64,000 nt of DNA from the NCBI GenBank assembly GCA_963805715.1, contig CAWDVK010000017.1:248001-312000 (forward strand). The letters are read 5' to 3'. Each line of letters begins with the position of its first letter. The stretch's first letter is position 1. The position numbers were made by a program, and so were the translations under genes. Under the pieces are notes generated by a model. That model saw only the letters and a program-made list of their open reading frames with translations, searched no databases and was not told the DNA's origin. The DNA comes from CAWDVK01 sp963805715 (GTDB taxonomy: Bacteria; Actinomycetota; Actinomycetes; Streptosporangiales; Streptosporangiaceae). Shown here in pieces: positions 1 to 8,699 of the stretch.

Positions 1-804
1 GAGCCCGGCCGCGCGGGCCAGGGGCGCGCCCAGATGCGGCGATCCGAGGTAGAACACGCGGCGGACCAGCTGCGGCCATGCAGCGGACGACTGCTGACCG
101 TAGTGGCACGCGCTCCGGATGACCAGGCCGCCCATGGAGTGACCAACCAGCAGGATCTCATCGACCTGCTCTGGCCATGCGGCCGTCAGCTGCTCAAGCA
201 GCACGGCCAGGTCCTGGCCGTTGTCCGACAGATGCCGTCCGCTGTTGTAGCGGACGTAGACCGCCGAGTAGCCGCATGCTGCCTCCAGCTCCCGGCCGTA
301 ACAAACGCGCTGATCTCCGCGCTGGTCCCAGGAGTTATCCGTCTCGGCCAGCCCGTGCACGAAGACCGCCAGCCTGGGGGTGGCACACGGGAACGCGGCG
401 GCCAGCGCTGGCGTCGTCAGGTCAACGTCGCGGCCGCCGGCCCGCACGGCCATCCTGATGGCCAGCGGGGCCAGGTCGGGCCCGAGCCGGTCGCCGGCGA
501 TCGCGTTCAGGGCAGCGAGCGCCAGGTTCCCTCCCGGCGCAGCGGCCGCGGGCAGTCCGGGACCCAGCAGCAGTGCCGCCGCCTGTCCGCTGCACGCCCC
601 AGCGGCTGAGCCAGCGCCGCGGACCGCGAGGTAGACACCGCGACTGATGGTGTCGTGCATCAGCCGGGCCGGCGCGCCCGCCAGCCGGACCGGGCTGAAT
701 GCACGGCGCGCGATGGCCTGATGCACCCGCTCGATCCGGGTCACCAGCCCGGCGAAGGCGTAGCCGCCCAGCCTGGCGGCGGCCTGCAGCTCCGCTGGAG
801 TCAT
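1..804 (-). CDS. alpha/beta hydrolase (lipase/PGAP1-like), 3' end beyond window
   Basis: Reading the minus strand from an ATG at 804 gives an uninterrupted frame that runs off the left edge. It contains the oxyanion segment AVFVHGLAETDNSW, the nucleophile elbow VGHSMGGLV and a following YLGSPHLGAPLARA block, which is typical of PGAP1/lipase-type esterases acting on lipid or ester bonds. The catalytic Asp and His lie beyond the edge. The start at 804 is preferred over an ATG at 816 because a GGAGGTG ribosome site sits 4-5 nt upstream of it. It is a separate transcription unit, divergent from the patatin gene. The family is clear; the substrate is unknown. Confidence 0.8.
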   Translation of the reverse strand, partial: MTPAELQAAARLGGYAFAGLVTRIERVHQAIARRAFSPVRLAGAPARLMHDTISRGVYLAVRGAGSAAGACSGQAAALLLGPGLPAAAAPGGNLALAALNAIAGDRLGPDLAPLAIRMAVRAGGRDVDLTTPALAAAFPCATPRLAVFVHGLAETDNSWDQRGDQRVCYGRELEAACGYSAVYVRYNSGRHLSDNGQDLAVLLEQLTAAWPEQVDEILLVGHSMGGLVIRSACHYGQQSSAAWPQLVRRVFYLGSPHLGAPLARAAGL

Positions 805-1059
805 CAGCACCTCCATGACCAGCCATGCACCACCAGGCACGCACCGTCAGCAGACATCCGGCCCGGTGCCGGTGTCAAGCGGGCAGCGGGCAGCAGGCCG
901 GTGATCGCATCGCGCACAGCAGTACGAGAAGTCCGGGCCGGCGTTATGGTGGCGGTAAGGACCAGCCTGGCAGCTAGCCGGGAGTCGCTGGCGGATAAAT
1001 CGCCTGCTGCGGGTACTGGGGCTGTGCGGTGACGCGGTGACGCGGCTGCGGAGGTGATC

Positions 1060-2106
1060 ATGGATCCGGAACGGCTGCCCGCTCGCTCCCGGCCGCGAAT
1101 AGGGCTGGTGCTCGGCGCCGGCGGAGTGCTGGGCGGCGCCTGGATGGCCGGCGCCCTGCCGGCGCTCCAGGAGTGCCTGCCCTGCGCCGTCAACGATGTT
1201 GACGTGATCGTCGGGACCAGCGCGGGCAGCGTGCTCGCCGCCGCCTTGCGCTGCCGCATCAGCGTCGGGGAGCTGATCGCCCATCAGCGGGGCGAGGCAG
1301 CGGGCGTCCTGCGATCCGCGGCCGCTGACGAGATCGGCGGCCGTGCCTTCCCGCCGCCGCCGCACCTGCGCGTGGGCTCGCCCCGGCTGATGCTCAGCGC
1401 CGTGCTGGCGCCGCACCGGGTGCACCCGCTGGTCGGCGCCAGCGCCTGGCTGCCGCGCGGCCGCGCGCAGCACACGGCACTGCGCGACATGGTGCATGTC
1501 CTGCACGGGCAAGCTCACTCCGGCGCGCACGGCCCGGCGGCAGCCCCGCTGACCATGGCCGGGCCAGGGCCGGACGGCCCGGACTGGGTGGACGGGCAGA
1601 CCTGGATCGTGGCCGTCGACTATGACTCGGGCCGCCGGGTGATCTTCGGCCGGCCGGGCGCGCCGCGGGCCCGGCTGCCCGAGGCCGTGGTCGCTTCGTG
1701 CTCCATTCCGGGCTGGTTCGAGCCGGCCGTCATCGGCGGCCGCCGTTACGTCGACGGCGGCGTGCGATCGCCGACCTCACTCGGCGTGCTCGCCCGGTCC
1801 GGCCTGGATGAGGTCTACGTGCTCGCGCCGATGGCGAGCACCAGCCCCGGCCGCGCGGCCAGGCCACACGAGCAGGTCGAGCGGAAGCTGCGGCGGCTGA
1901 TCGCCCTGGCCCTGCTGCGCGAAGCTCAGCTGCTGCGCTCGGCCGGGATCCGGGTCACCCTGGTGACCCCGGGCCCCGAGGACCTGGCCGCCATGGGGCT
2001 GAACCTGATGGACCCGCGGCGCCGCCTGGCGGTAATGGAGACGTCACTGCGCACGTCGGCCGCCGCGCTCGCGAGCATCGGCCCGGCCCGGTCGCAAGTG
2101 GCCTGA
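1060..2106 (+). CDS. patatin-like phospholipase family protein
   Basis: A 348-residue patatin-domain protein. The glycine-rich oxyanion loop GAGGVLGGAW lies near the N-terminus, the nucleophile is Ser54 in GTSAGS, and the dyad Asp is in VDGGVRSP. Members hydrolyse acyl esters of phospholipids or neutral lipids in the cytoplasm or at the membrane. The ATG at 1060 is chosen because GGAGGTGAT (1050-1058) is well spaced from it; an in-frame GTG at 1054 lies inside that ribosome site. It ends 9 bp from the convergent WS/DGAT gene, so a lipid-turnover context is plausible (inference). Confidence 0.9.
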   Translation: MDPERLPARSRPRIGLVLGAGGVLGGAWMAGALPALQECLPCAVNDVDVIVGTSAGSVLAAALRCRISVGELIAHQRGEAAGVLRSAAADEIGGRAFPPPPHLRVGSPRLMLSAVLAPHRVHPLVGASAWLPRGRAQHTALRDMVHVLHGQAHSGAHGPAAAPLTMAGPGPDGPDWVDGQTWIVAVDYDSGRRVIFGRPGAPRARLPEAVVASCSIPGWFEPAVIGGRRYVDGGVRSPTSLGVLARSGLDEVYVLAPMASTSPGRAARPHEQVERKLRRLIALALLREAQLLRSAGIRVTLVTPGPEDLAAMGLNLMDPRRRLAVMETSLRTSAAALASIGPARSQVA

Positions 2107-2115
2107 CCGGCGGGC

Positions 2116-3543
2116 TCAGGACGCTGGCGGGAGGTCAGCGGCCTGCCTGGCGTGCTGCCGGGCCGCGGCCAGCAGCTCGGACACCCCGCGCTCGATCCCG
2201 CGGGCCAGCACGTCGATGTCCGGAGTGGTGTCGTAGTCGCCGGTAATGCCGAAGGTGACCTGGTCGCAGTAGGTGAAGATGGAGACCCCGGTGCGCAGTG
2301 TCGTGGCAATGGGGACATAAGGGATGATCTCCACCAGCCGCCGGCCGAGACCGTAGAGCGGCTGGCGGGGCCCCGGCACGTTGGTCGTGACCGTGACGAT
2401 CTCCCGCTGGGGCAGGCTGAAGGCCAGCCGGACGAACAGCGACGCCAGCGGGAATGGCGTGTAGCGGCCCAGCGCCACCAGCGCCTCGCCTGCCGTGGAC
2501 TCCCTGCTCTCCTTCAGGTCCGCCATCTGGCTGCTGATGTCGGCCAGGCGCTGCACCGGGTCGGCCAGGTGCACCGGAAGATTGGCCACCAGGGCCGATA
2601 CCCGGTTCTCGTAGATGCTCTCCTCACCCTCGTTACGGACCGAAACGGGGATCAGGGACGGGATCATGGACGCTACCGGCTCCTCGCCGCGGGCCAGCAG
2701 GAGAGCGCGGAAGCCGCTGCTGATCGCGGCCAGGACGACGTCGTTCACGGTGCCGCCCAGCTCCCGCTTGATCGTCTTGACGTCGGCCAGGGACGCCCTG
2801 GCCCAGGTGTAGCGGCGCTGCCGGCCGATGGGACCGGTCAGGGACGACCCCGGCGCGGGCCACAGTGCCCCGGCCATCTTCGCGATGCCCCGCAGGGCGT
2901 CGCCCGCGTGCCTGGCCACGGCCTCCCGGTTAGCGAGCGCGCGCTGCACGGCCCCGCGCTCGCGCAGCGGGAGCAGCACGGCATTGAGGGCAGCGCGAGC
3001 CGCGAGCTCGAGGTCCGATGGCTCGGTGGGTACCGGCCAGGCATCGGTCACCGGCGGCAGCGGCGCCGGCTCCGGCGAGGTATCGAACATCACCCGGTAC
3101 ATGTCGGTGCCGGAGACACCGTCCACCATGCAGTGGTGCACCTTGGAGATCAGTGCCCAGCGCCCCTGCTCCAGCCCTTCTACCAGCCAGTACTCCCACA
3201 GCGGGTAGTCGCGGTCCAGGCGCTGGGTCATCACCCGCGCCATCAGCTTGCGCAGCTGCTCGTCCCCGCCCGGGGCTGGCAGGGCCGTGTGCCGGACGTG
3301 ATAGCGGATATCGAAATGAGGATCGTCGACCCAGACCGGCGGCCCGAGACTCAGCGGTACCTTGCGCAGCTTCCTGCGGTAGAGGGGAACGAGCGGCAGC
3401 CGCCGCTGGATGGCGGTCAGGAACTCCTCATAGGAGGGCGCCGGGCCCTCGAACACCGCGATGGAGGCGATGGCAAACGAGGTCTGATGATCCTGGTCCT
3501 CCGCGTCCACGAAGGAGGCATCCAGTGAGTTCAGCAACTCCAT
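2116..3543 (-). CDS. WS/DGAT family O-acyltransferase
   Basis: A 475-residue bifunctional wax ester synthase/acyl-CoA:diacylglycerol acyltransferase family protein. The catalytic motif HHxxxDG is present as HHCMVDG near residue 140, and the C-terminal block NVPGPRQPLYGLG is the usual second signature. In actinobacteria such enzymes use acyl-CoA and diacylglycerol or fatty alcohol to make storage lipid at the membrane face. The ATG at 3543 has GGGAGG six bases upstream. It is convergent with the patatin gene, so synthesis and hydrolysis functions lie side by side. Full length for the family. Confidence 0.93.
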   Translation of the reverse strand: MELLNSLDASFVDAEDQDHQTSFAIASIAVFEGPAPSYEEFLTAIQRRLPLVPLYRRKLRKVPLSLGPPVWVDDPHFDIRYHVRHTALPAPGGDEQLRKLMARVMTQRLDRDYPLWEYWLVEGLEQGRWALISKVHHCMVDGVSGTDMYRVMFDTSPEPAPLPPVTDAWPVPTEPSDLELAARAALNAVLLPLRERGAVQRALANREAVARHAGDALRGIAKMAGALWPAPGSSLTGPIGRQRRYTWARASLADVKTIKRELGGTVNDVVLAAISSGFRALLLARGEEPVASMIPSLIPVSVRNEGEESIYENRVSALVANLPVHLADPVQRLADISSQMADLKESRESTAGEALVALGRYTPFPLASLFVRLAFSLPQREIVTVTTNVPGPRQPLYGLGRRLVEIIPYVPIATTLRTGVSIFTYCDQVTFGITGDYDTTPDIDVLARGIERGVSELLAAARQHARQAADLPPAS

Positions 3544-3720
3544 GACCGGCCTCCCGAGACTCAGCCGGCCGCCCCGGGGCGCGCTCCGCCCCTGGCTGCT
3601 CCGCTCCGGCTGACGATCACTCCTTCTCGGGAATAGCGTAGGCAGGCCGGGCCCGGCCCCGGCACGGCCGATGGTCCCGACTGCCAGGACCTACGGCTCT
3701 GCGCCCGATGCGGTCATCGC

Positions 3721-3749
3721 CCCCTGGCCGGGCACAGCCCGGCCAGGGG
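3721..3749 (-). terminator. perfect 13-bp stem-loop, probable terminator
   Basis: CCCCTGGCCGGGC and its exact complement are separated by a 3-nt loop just past the stop of the DUF1707 gene. There is no U-tract, which is common for actinobacterial terminators. It would end the PspC/DUF1707 transcript. Confidence 0.6.
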
Positions 3750-3755
3750 CGCCGG

Positions 3756-4187
3756 TCAGGATGACCGGGAGTTCCGGGTCGCGTAGAGGGCGATCACGCC
3801 GAGCAGCGCGATCCATACCCACGGAGTCACCATCCAGGCCAGGGCATGCCAGGCCGCGGCGGTGAGCACGATGATCAGGATGAGGAACAGGATGCGGTGG
3901 GCCGGGAACCGCCGGGGCCTCGTTGCCGCCCTGTGCGCCTCGGGCGCGCCAGGCGCGTCGGCGTTCGGCAGGTCGGCGAACAGCCCGCTCAGGTCCCGGT
4001 ACGTCTTCGCCTTCATGGCCTGCTCCAGCCGCTGGTCGAACTCCGCCTGGTCCAGCCGCCCGTCGCCGTAGTGCCTGGACAGCAGGTCGGCGACCTCGGT
4101 GCGCTCGGCGTCGGAGATCCGCATATCGGCGTAGCTACTGCGGCGCCGGGTGGCGGCCATCCAGGTCGGGCTGCTCGGCGCTGACAT
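3756..4187 (-). CDS. DUF1707 domain protein with C-terminal membrane segments
   Basis: A 143-residue protein. An N-terminal DUF1707 domain (about residues 22-70, from MRISDAERTEVADLL through YRDLSGLFADLP) is followed by a basic linker and two hydrophobic segments near the C-terminus. DUF1707 proteins are actinobacterial, SHOCT-like and often envelope-associated; the molecular role is not known. GGAGG lies 10 nt before the ATG at 4187. It follows the PspC gene on the same strand, separated by a tandem repeat, and sits opposite a PspC-type sensor kinase, which suggests an envelope-stress group (inference). Confidence 0.85.
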   Translation of the reverse strand: MSAPSSPTWMAATRRRSSYADMRISDAERTEVADLLSRHYGDGRLDQAEFDQRLEQAMKAKTYRDLSGLFADLPNADAPGAPEAHRAATRPRRFPAHRILFLILIIVLTAAAWHALAWMVTPWVWIALLGVIALYATRNSRSS

Positions 4188-4208
4188 CTCGGTACTGCCT
4201 CCTTTTCC

Positions 4209-4280
4209 GTGCGATCGCGGTTCAGTGCGATCGGGTTCAGTGCGATCGGGTTCAGTGCGATCAGGTTCAGTGCGATCGGG
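4209..4280. repeat. 15-bp tandem repeat, about five units
   Basis: Five near-identical copies of GTGCGATCGGGTTCA lie between two minus-strand genes and overlap the last codons of the PspC gene. Differences are confined to one or two bases per unit. The unit contains the palindrome CGATCG. It could be a slippage-prone VNTR or a repeated protein site affecting the downstream DUF1707 gene. Confidence 0.9.
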
Positions 4281-4605
4281 CCGACAGGGAGTGAATCAGC
4301 TCGCTGGCCAGGGACTCATCAGATCCCTCTTCCGGGATCAGCAGCCAGCCGGCCAGGTAGAGCGGCACTCCGGCGCCGCCCACGACAGTGAGCACCGCCA
4401 GGACGATGCGCACGATGGTCACGTCGACGCCGAGGTAGCCGGCCAGGCCGGCGGCGACTCCGGCCAGCATGCGGCCGGAGGCCGGGCGGCGGAGCTGCTG
4501 AGATCCGGCACTGCCGGCGGCCAGCGGGTCCGGCCCGGCGTGGCTGCCGGCCTGCGGGCCGGAATCGGCGGGAGATGCCTGCGGGTTCGGTGCTGTTGTG
4601 TTCAT
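4267..4605 (-). CDS. PspC domain membrane protein
   Basis: About 112 residues. A disordered Pro/Ala/Gly-rich N-terminus is followed by the PspC signature LRRPASGRMLAGVAAGLAGYL, then VTIVRIVLAVLTVVGGAGVPLYLAGWLLIP forming membrane segments. PspC-family proteins take part in phage-shock/envelope stress responses at the inner membrane. The ATG at 4605 is chosen; a GTG at 4635 in frame is possible. Its last codons run into the 15-bp tandem repeat, so the C-terminus may vary between strains. Divergent from the sensor kinase, which carries its own PspC domain. Confidence 0.85.
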   Translation of the reverse strand: MNTTAPNPQASPADSGPQAGSHAGPDPLAAGSAGSQQLRRPASGRMLAGVAAGLAGYLGVDVTIVRIVLAVLTVVGGAGVPLYLAGWLLIPEEGSDESLASELIHSLSARSH

Positions 4606-4735
4606 GCCTCCAGCGTGCTGCCGTCCGGACGGCACCGGTATCGGGATGTCCCCCGATGCGACCCTGAACGCCGGACCGGCCGCTCAGGGTTCGTCCGGAT
4701 AGCCGGGCGGGCGCAAGTGGCGCGATGATGGACTC

Positions 4736-6136
4736 GTGAACGAACGTGACGGCTCCGCGGCGGACGGCCGGGCCGGCCAGCAGCCTGGCGGTCCGTGGTC
4801 GCCATGGCAGCCGGGCGGCGGGACGCGGCCGCGGGATGGCTGGCCCGGCCGCGCGCGCGCCTGGCGCCAGGATCCGCGCGGGTGGCTGCGGGGACCCAGA
4901 GCGCACGGGCCGCTGCGGCGCGGGCGGGAAGACCGCCTGGCCGGCGGGGTCGCGGCCGGGCTGGCGGCGCGGACGGGCATCAACGTCACCGTGATCAGGC
5001 TCGTGTTCGTGCTGGCCACCCTGGTGAGCGTCGGCGCGGCGGTCTACGTGCTGGCCTGGCTGCTCGTGCCGATGGCTGGCGAGGACAGCAACATCGCGGT
5101 CAAGGCGGTGGCCGACCGGCGCGGGGTCGCGCTGGCCGCGGGTCTCGCATCGCTGCTGGTCCTCGTGCTCGTCATCGCCTCCGCGCTCGGCGCGAGCTGG
5201 TTCAGCGGCACGGCCTGGCCGCTGATCATCGCCGTCCCCGGCCTCGCGCTGATCTGGCGCAACGCCCCCGCGGACGAGCAGGAGATGATGCGGCAGCTAA
5301 CCGAGCCGCTGCGGGGCATGGCCGCTCGCCGGAAGCGCTCCCGGCGATGGCTGCGGGCATCGGCCGCGATCCTGCTGCTGATCGCCGGGCTGGCCGCGCT
5401 GATATCGGGGCACCACGGACCCGTCGACCTGGTCAGGCCGCTGGGCGGCGTCCTGCTGGTGATCGCCGGGATCGTGCTGATCCTCGGCCCCTGGTGGCTG
5501 CGCATCGCCCGCGACCTGGTGGTCGAGCGCCAGGCCAGGGCCAGGGCCGAGGAACGGGCCGATATAGCCGCCCGGGTGCACGACTCGGTCCTGCAGACGC
5601 TGGCCCTCATCCAGCGCCGGGCCGAGAACCCCCAGCAGGTGATCCAGCTGGCCCGGGCGCAGGAGCGCGAGCTGCGCTCCTGGCTGTTCGACGGCCGGGC
5701 GCCAGGCTCGCTGGACGGTCAGGTCGCGACCTTCGCCGCCGGAGTCCGGCTGATCCAGCAGGACGTGGAGGCCCAGCACGGCGTCGCCGTCGAGGCGGTC
5801 ACCGTCGGTGACTGCGAGCTCGACGATAACCTCAGCGCGCTGCTGGCGGCGGCCCGTGAGGCGACCGTCAATGCCGTGAAGTGGTCGGGCGCCAGCGTCG
5901 TCTCCGTCTTCGCCGAGGTCGAGCCGGCCGAAGTGTCACTGTTCGTGCGCGATCGCGGGCGCGGCTTCGACCCGGCGGCCGTTCCTGATGACCGCAAGGG
6001 GCTGGCTGAGTCCGTCCGCGCCAGGATGGCGCGGCGCGGTGGCTCGGCCACCATCCGGAGTGTCCAGGGCGAGGGGACCGAGGTGTCGCTGACGATGCCG
6101 CGGTCAGCCGGGCAGCGGCAGCCGAGCCGGGCATGA
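4736..6136 (+). CDS. PspC-domain sensor histidine kinase
   Basis: A 466-residue membrane kinase. It has a disordered N-terminus, a PspC domain (about residues 60-110, REDRLAGGVAAGLAARTGINVTVIRLVF), several hydrophobic helices to about residue 260, then a HisKA_3-type dimerisation segment. The phospho-acceptor is His282 in ARVHDSVLQTL, and the HATPase domain has N (REATVNAVKWSG) and G (DRGRGFD) boxes. NarL/DesK-type kinases like this phosphorylate the following response regulator. Starts with GTG. It overlaps that regulator gene by ATGA, so translation is coupled. The fused PspC module suggests it reads envelope stress. Confidence 0.92.
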   Translation: MNERDGSAADGRAGQQPGGPWSPWQPGGGTRPRDGWPGRARAWRQDPRGWLRGPRAHGPLRRGREDRLAGGVAAGLAARTGINVTVIRLVFVLATLVSVGAAVYVLAWLLVPMAGEDSNIAVKAVADRRGVALAAGLASLLVLVLVIASALGASWFSGTAWPLIIAVPGLALIWRNAPADEQEMMRQLTEPLRGMAARRKRSRRWLRASAAILLLIAGLAALISGHHGPVDLVRPLGGVLLVIAGIVLILGPWWLRIARDLVVERQARARAEERADIAARVHDSVLQTLALIQRRAENPQQVIQLARAQERELRSWLFDGRAPGSLDGQVATFAAGVRLIQQDVEAQHGVAVEAVTVGDCELDDNLSALLAAAREATVNAVKWSGASVVSVFAEVEPAEVSLFVRDRGRGFDPAAVPDDRKGLAESVRARMARRGGSATIRSVQGEGTEVSLTMPRSAGQRQPSRA

Positions 6137-6816
6137 GCATGCCCGCCGCGCACCCCCGCGACTCCGCCCGGCCGCGGGTCTTCATTGTCGATGATCATGG
6201 CCTGTTCCGTTCCGGGGTCCGGTCCGAGCTCGGCGACCACGTCGACGTAGTGGGCGAGGCCGACGACGTCGAGCCCGCCATCGCCGCGATCGCCGCTTGC
6301 GTGCCGGACGTGGTCCTGCTCGACGTGCACCTGCCGGGCGGCGGCGGGCACCTGGTGGCCGATGCCACCAGGGCCGCGCATCCGGAGGTGCGCTTCCTGG
6401 CCCTGTCGGCATCGGACGCCCCGGAGGACGTCATCGCCGTCATCCGGGCCGGCGCGCGGGGTTACGTGACCAAGACGATCTCCGGCCCCGACCTGATCGA
6501 CGCGATCAGGCGGGTCGCGGCCGGAGACGCCGTCTTCTCGCCCAGGCTGGCGGGCTTTGTCCTGGATGCCTTCGCGGCATTGCGGCCCGCTGATGAGGGC
6601 CGCCTGTCCTTCGATCCCGAGCTGGACCAGCTGACCCCGCGGGAGCGGGAGGTTCTCCGCCTCATCGCCCGCGGCTACTCCTACAAGGAGATCGCGCGCG
6701 AGCTGTTCATCTCGGTCAAGACGGTGGAGAGTCACGTGTCATCGGTGCTGCGGAAGCTGCAGCTCTCCACCCGGCACCAGCTGACCCGGTGGGCCACCGA
6801 GAGACGCCTGACCTGA
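6133..6816 (+). CDS. NarL/LuxR-family response regulator
   Basis: 227 residues. The receiver domain (about 15-130) has acidic pair Asp20-Asp21, phospho-acceptor Asp64 in LLDVHLPGG, and conserved Lys in YVTKTIS. A C-terminal LuxR-type helix-turn-helix follows (about 160-225, LTPREREVLRLIARGYSYKEIARELFISVKTVESHV). It overlaps the kinase gene by 4 bp. It presumably controls the nearby PspC/DUF1707 genes in reply to envelope stress (inference). Confidence 0.94.
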   Translation: MSMPAAHPRDSARPRVFIVDDHGLFRSGVRSELGDHVDVVGEADDVEPAIAAIAACVPDVVLLDVHLPGGGGHLVADATRAAHPEVRFLALSASDAPEDVIAVIRAGARGYVTKTISGPDLIDAIRRVAAGDAVFSPRLAGFVLDAFAALRPADEGRLSFDPELDQLTPREREVLRLIARGYSYKEIARELFISVKTVESHVSSVLRKLQLSTRHQLTRWATERRLT

Positions 6817-6879
6817 CCAGCTCCCCTCGCCCGGCCGGCCCCCGCCGCGCCGTCGGCCCGAATCCAGCCGGAGGATGCC

Positions 6880-7233
6880 GTGCCCGTCAGCTATGTCTTT
6901 GCCGGGCTGGCCGTGGCCGACTTCCCGGCCGCCCGCGCCTGGTACGAGCAGCTGCTGGGCCGGCCGCCGGACCGGCTGCCGAACGGCAGCGAGGCGGTCT
7001 GGCAGCTGACGGAGACCGGCCTGGTGTACGTCGTGGGCGACCCTGACCGGGCCGGCCGTGCCCTGCTCGCGCTGGCCGTCGACGACCTGGCTGGTTACCT
7101 GGCCCGGCTCGGGGAACGCGGCATCAGCGCGGGGCCGGTCGAGAGCGCTCCCGGGCTACCTGCGAATGCGACGGTCACGGACCCGGACGGGAACGTGATC
7201 AAGCTGTTCGAGGCGCCCGGCTCAGCCGGCTGA
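6880..7233 (+). CDS. VOC (glyoxalase/bleomycin-resistance fold) protein
   Basis: 117 residues with the paired beta-alpha-beta-beta-beta pattern of a single vicinal-oxygen-chelate domain: VFAGLAVADFPAARAWYEQLLG at the start and ATVTDPDGNVIKLFE at the end. Such proteins bind a metal or a small ligand; the substrate cannot be read here. It starts with GTG after GGAGGATGCC. Its end overlaps the end of the convergent MFS gene by 12 bp. Confidence 0.85.
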   Translation: MPVSYVFAGLAVADFPAARAWYEQLLGRPPDRLPNGSEAVWQLTETGLVYVVGDPDRAGRALLALAVDDLAGYLARLGERGISAGPVESAPGLPANATVTDPDGNVIKLFEAPGSAG

Positions 7234-8456
7234 CGGGCGGCCGGCCGCGGCGGCCCGGATCCGCCCGTGCAGAACGGCGAGGATGGCCGCCGAGCTGGCG
7301 GTGATGGCCAGGCCGGGGCCCAGCAGGGCCCAGCGGACTCCCGCGGCCGCCGCGAGCCCGGCGACCAGGAAGGCCCCGGCCGGCACGAAGCCCATGAAGC
7401 CGGTGTTGTAGGCGCTGAGCGCGTGCCCGCGCTGGGCGGGCGGCGTGGCCTGCTGGACGTAGACGGTCGCGCTGACCGCGAACAGCTGGGTGGCCGCTCC
7501 GAGCACGACCATGGCCAGGTCGTAGGCCCAGATCGCGGGCATGACCGCGGCCAGGGACTCCGCGGCGCCGAACAGCAGCGCCCAGGCCAGGAACTCGGAG
7601 CGGCCCGGATCGCGGCGCCGGGACGAGTAGTAGTTCCCGGCGATGCCGCCGGCCGCGATGAACGTGCCGATCAGCCCGAAGGCCACCGATCCGACATGAA
7701 AGACCCTGGTCGCCATCAGCGGATTGGTGACCCCGAACTGGAGCCCGAAGCCGCCCAGCAGCAGCGCCGTGAGGGCCGCCGCCTGCACCGGCCGGGGCAG
7801 GTCCAGCACCCAGCGGAACCGCCGGGCCAGCACCGGGCCGGCCTGCTCCGGCGCCGTCGGCCGGAGGGTTGCGGACAGCCGGGACACCACCACGATGACC
7901 CCGGTGAACGATGCGGCGTCGGCCAGGAACACCGCGGTCTCCCCGCTGATCGCGATGATCACGCCGGCCAGCCCGGGCCGGCGATCTTGGCCAGGCCGGT
8001 GATCGTGGCGTAGAGGGAGGTGCCCCGGCGCAGCTCCGCCGAGCCGACCAGGTCCAGCATGAGCGTCTGGCGGGCCGGGACGTCCACGGACTGGACGCAG
8101 CCGATGGCGAAGGACACCAGCACCAGGTACCAGACCGTCATCCAGCCGGCCAGCAGCGGGATCCCCAGCGCAAGCGACCCGGCCGCCTGCAGCGACTGGG
8201 TAGCGATCACCACCCGCGCGGCGCGCCGACGGCCCACGATGATCCCGGCCCGGCGGCTGAATAGCAGCATCGGCAGGAACTGAGCCGCGACTACCCCGGA
8301 CAGGGTGACGGCGGCACCGCGGGCGATGTGCAGCGTCAGCCAGTACAGCGCCGTATACCCCATCATCGTGCCGACCATGGACACCACCTGCACCGCGACA
8401 TACCACCGGTAAGCCGCGCTGGCGACGCGTCCCCGCCTTTCCCGGTCCGGGTTCAT
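7222..8456 (-). pseudogene. MFS transporter split by a one-base deletion
   Basis: The 5' part (8456 down to about 7975) encodes MNPDRERRG through SLYATITGLAKIAGPG. The 3' part continues in the next frame with LAGVIIAISGETAVFLADAASF and carries on to 7222 as a normal major-facilitator C-terminal half with several membrane segments. One base is missing from a G/C run near 7970-7980; restoring it would join GPG directly to LAGV. The ATG at 8456 has GAGG upstream. The family resembles antibiotic or macrolide efflux MFS proteins of 400 or so residues. Everything else looks intact, so this is either a recent mutation or a consensus error. Confidence 0.8.
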
Positions 8457-8513
8457 CAGCGCCTCGTCATTTCCTGTGCCCGGCGATTCCGGAAAGAGAA
8501 TAATCGCGAGATA

Positions 8514-8538
8514 GTCGCAATTGCAATTGAGTTGCGAC
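8514..8538. promoter_or_regulatory. inverted repeat in AT-rich divergent promoter region
   Basis: GTCGCAA and TTGCGAC form perfect 7-bp arms around an 11-nt AT-rich centre, in the only AT-rich stretch of this neighbourhood (about 8480-8580). It lies between the divergent MFS and dioxygenase genes and has the size of a MarR/TetR-type operator. No regulator gene is adjacent. Confidence 0.5.
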
Positions 8539-8699
8539 AAATTCGCGGCGGGTATATCTTTTTAACTGTCAGCAAATGCGCGCCGCCGGGCGCCGGGTGA
8601 GCGAATGCCCGTCAGATTCCGCGCGTCCCCGCAGCGCCGTGACAGCAGGACACATCGCGCCCCGCGGCCGGAAGCGCCGGGCAGCGAGAGGAGCCGGGC

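Noticed and set aside
4209..4280. Regular repeats that might suggest a CRISPR or iteron origin
   Set aside because: No spacers, no rep gene, no AT-rich region; it is a short VNTR at a gene junction.
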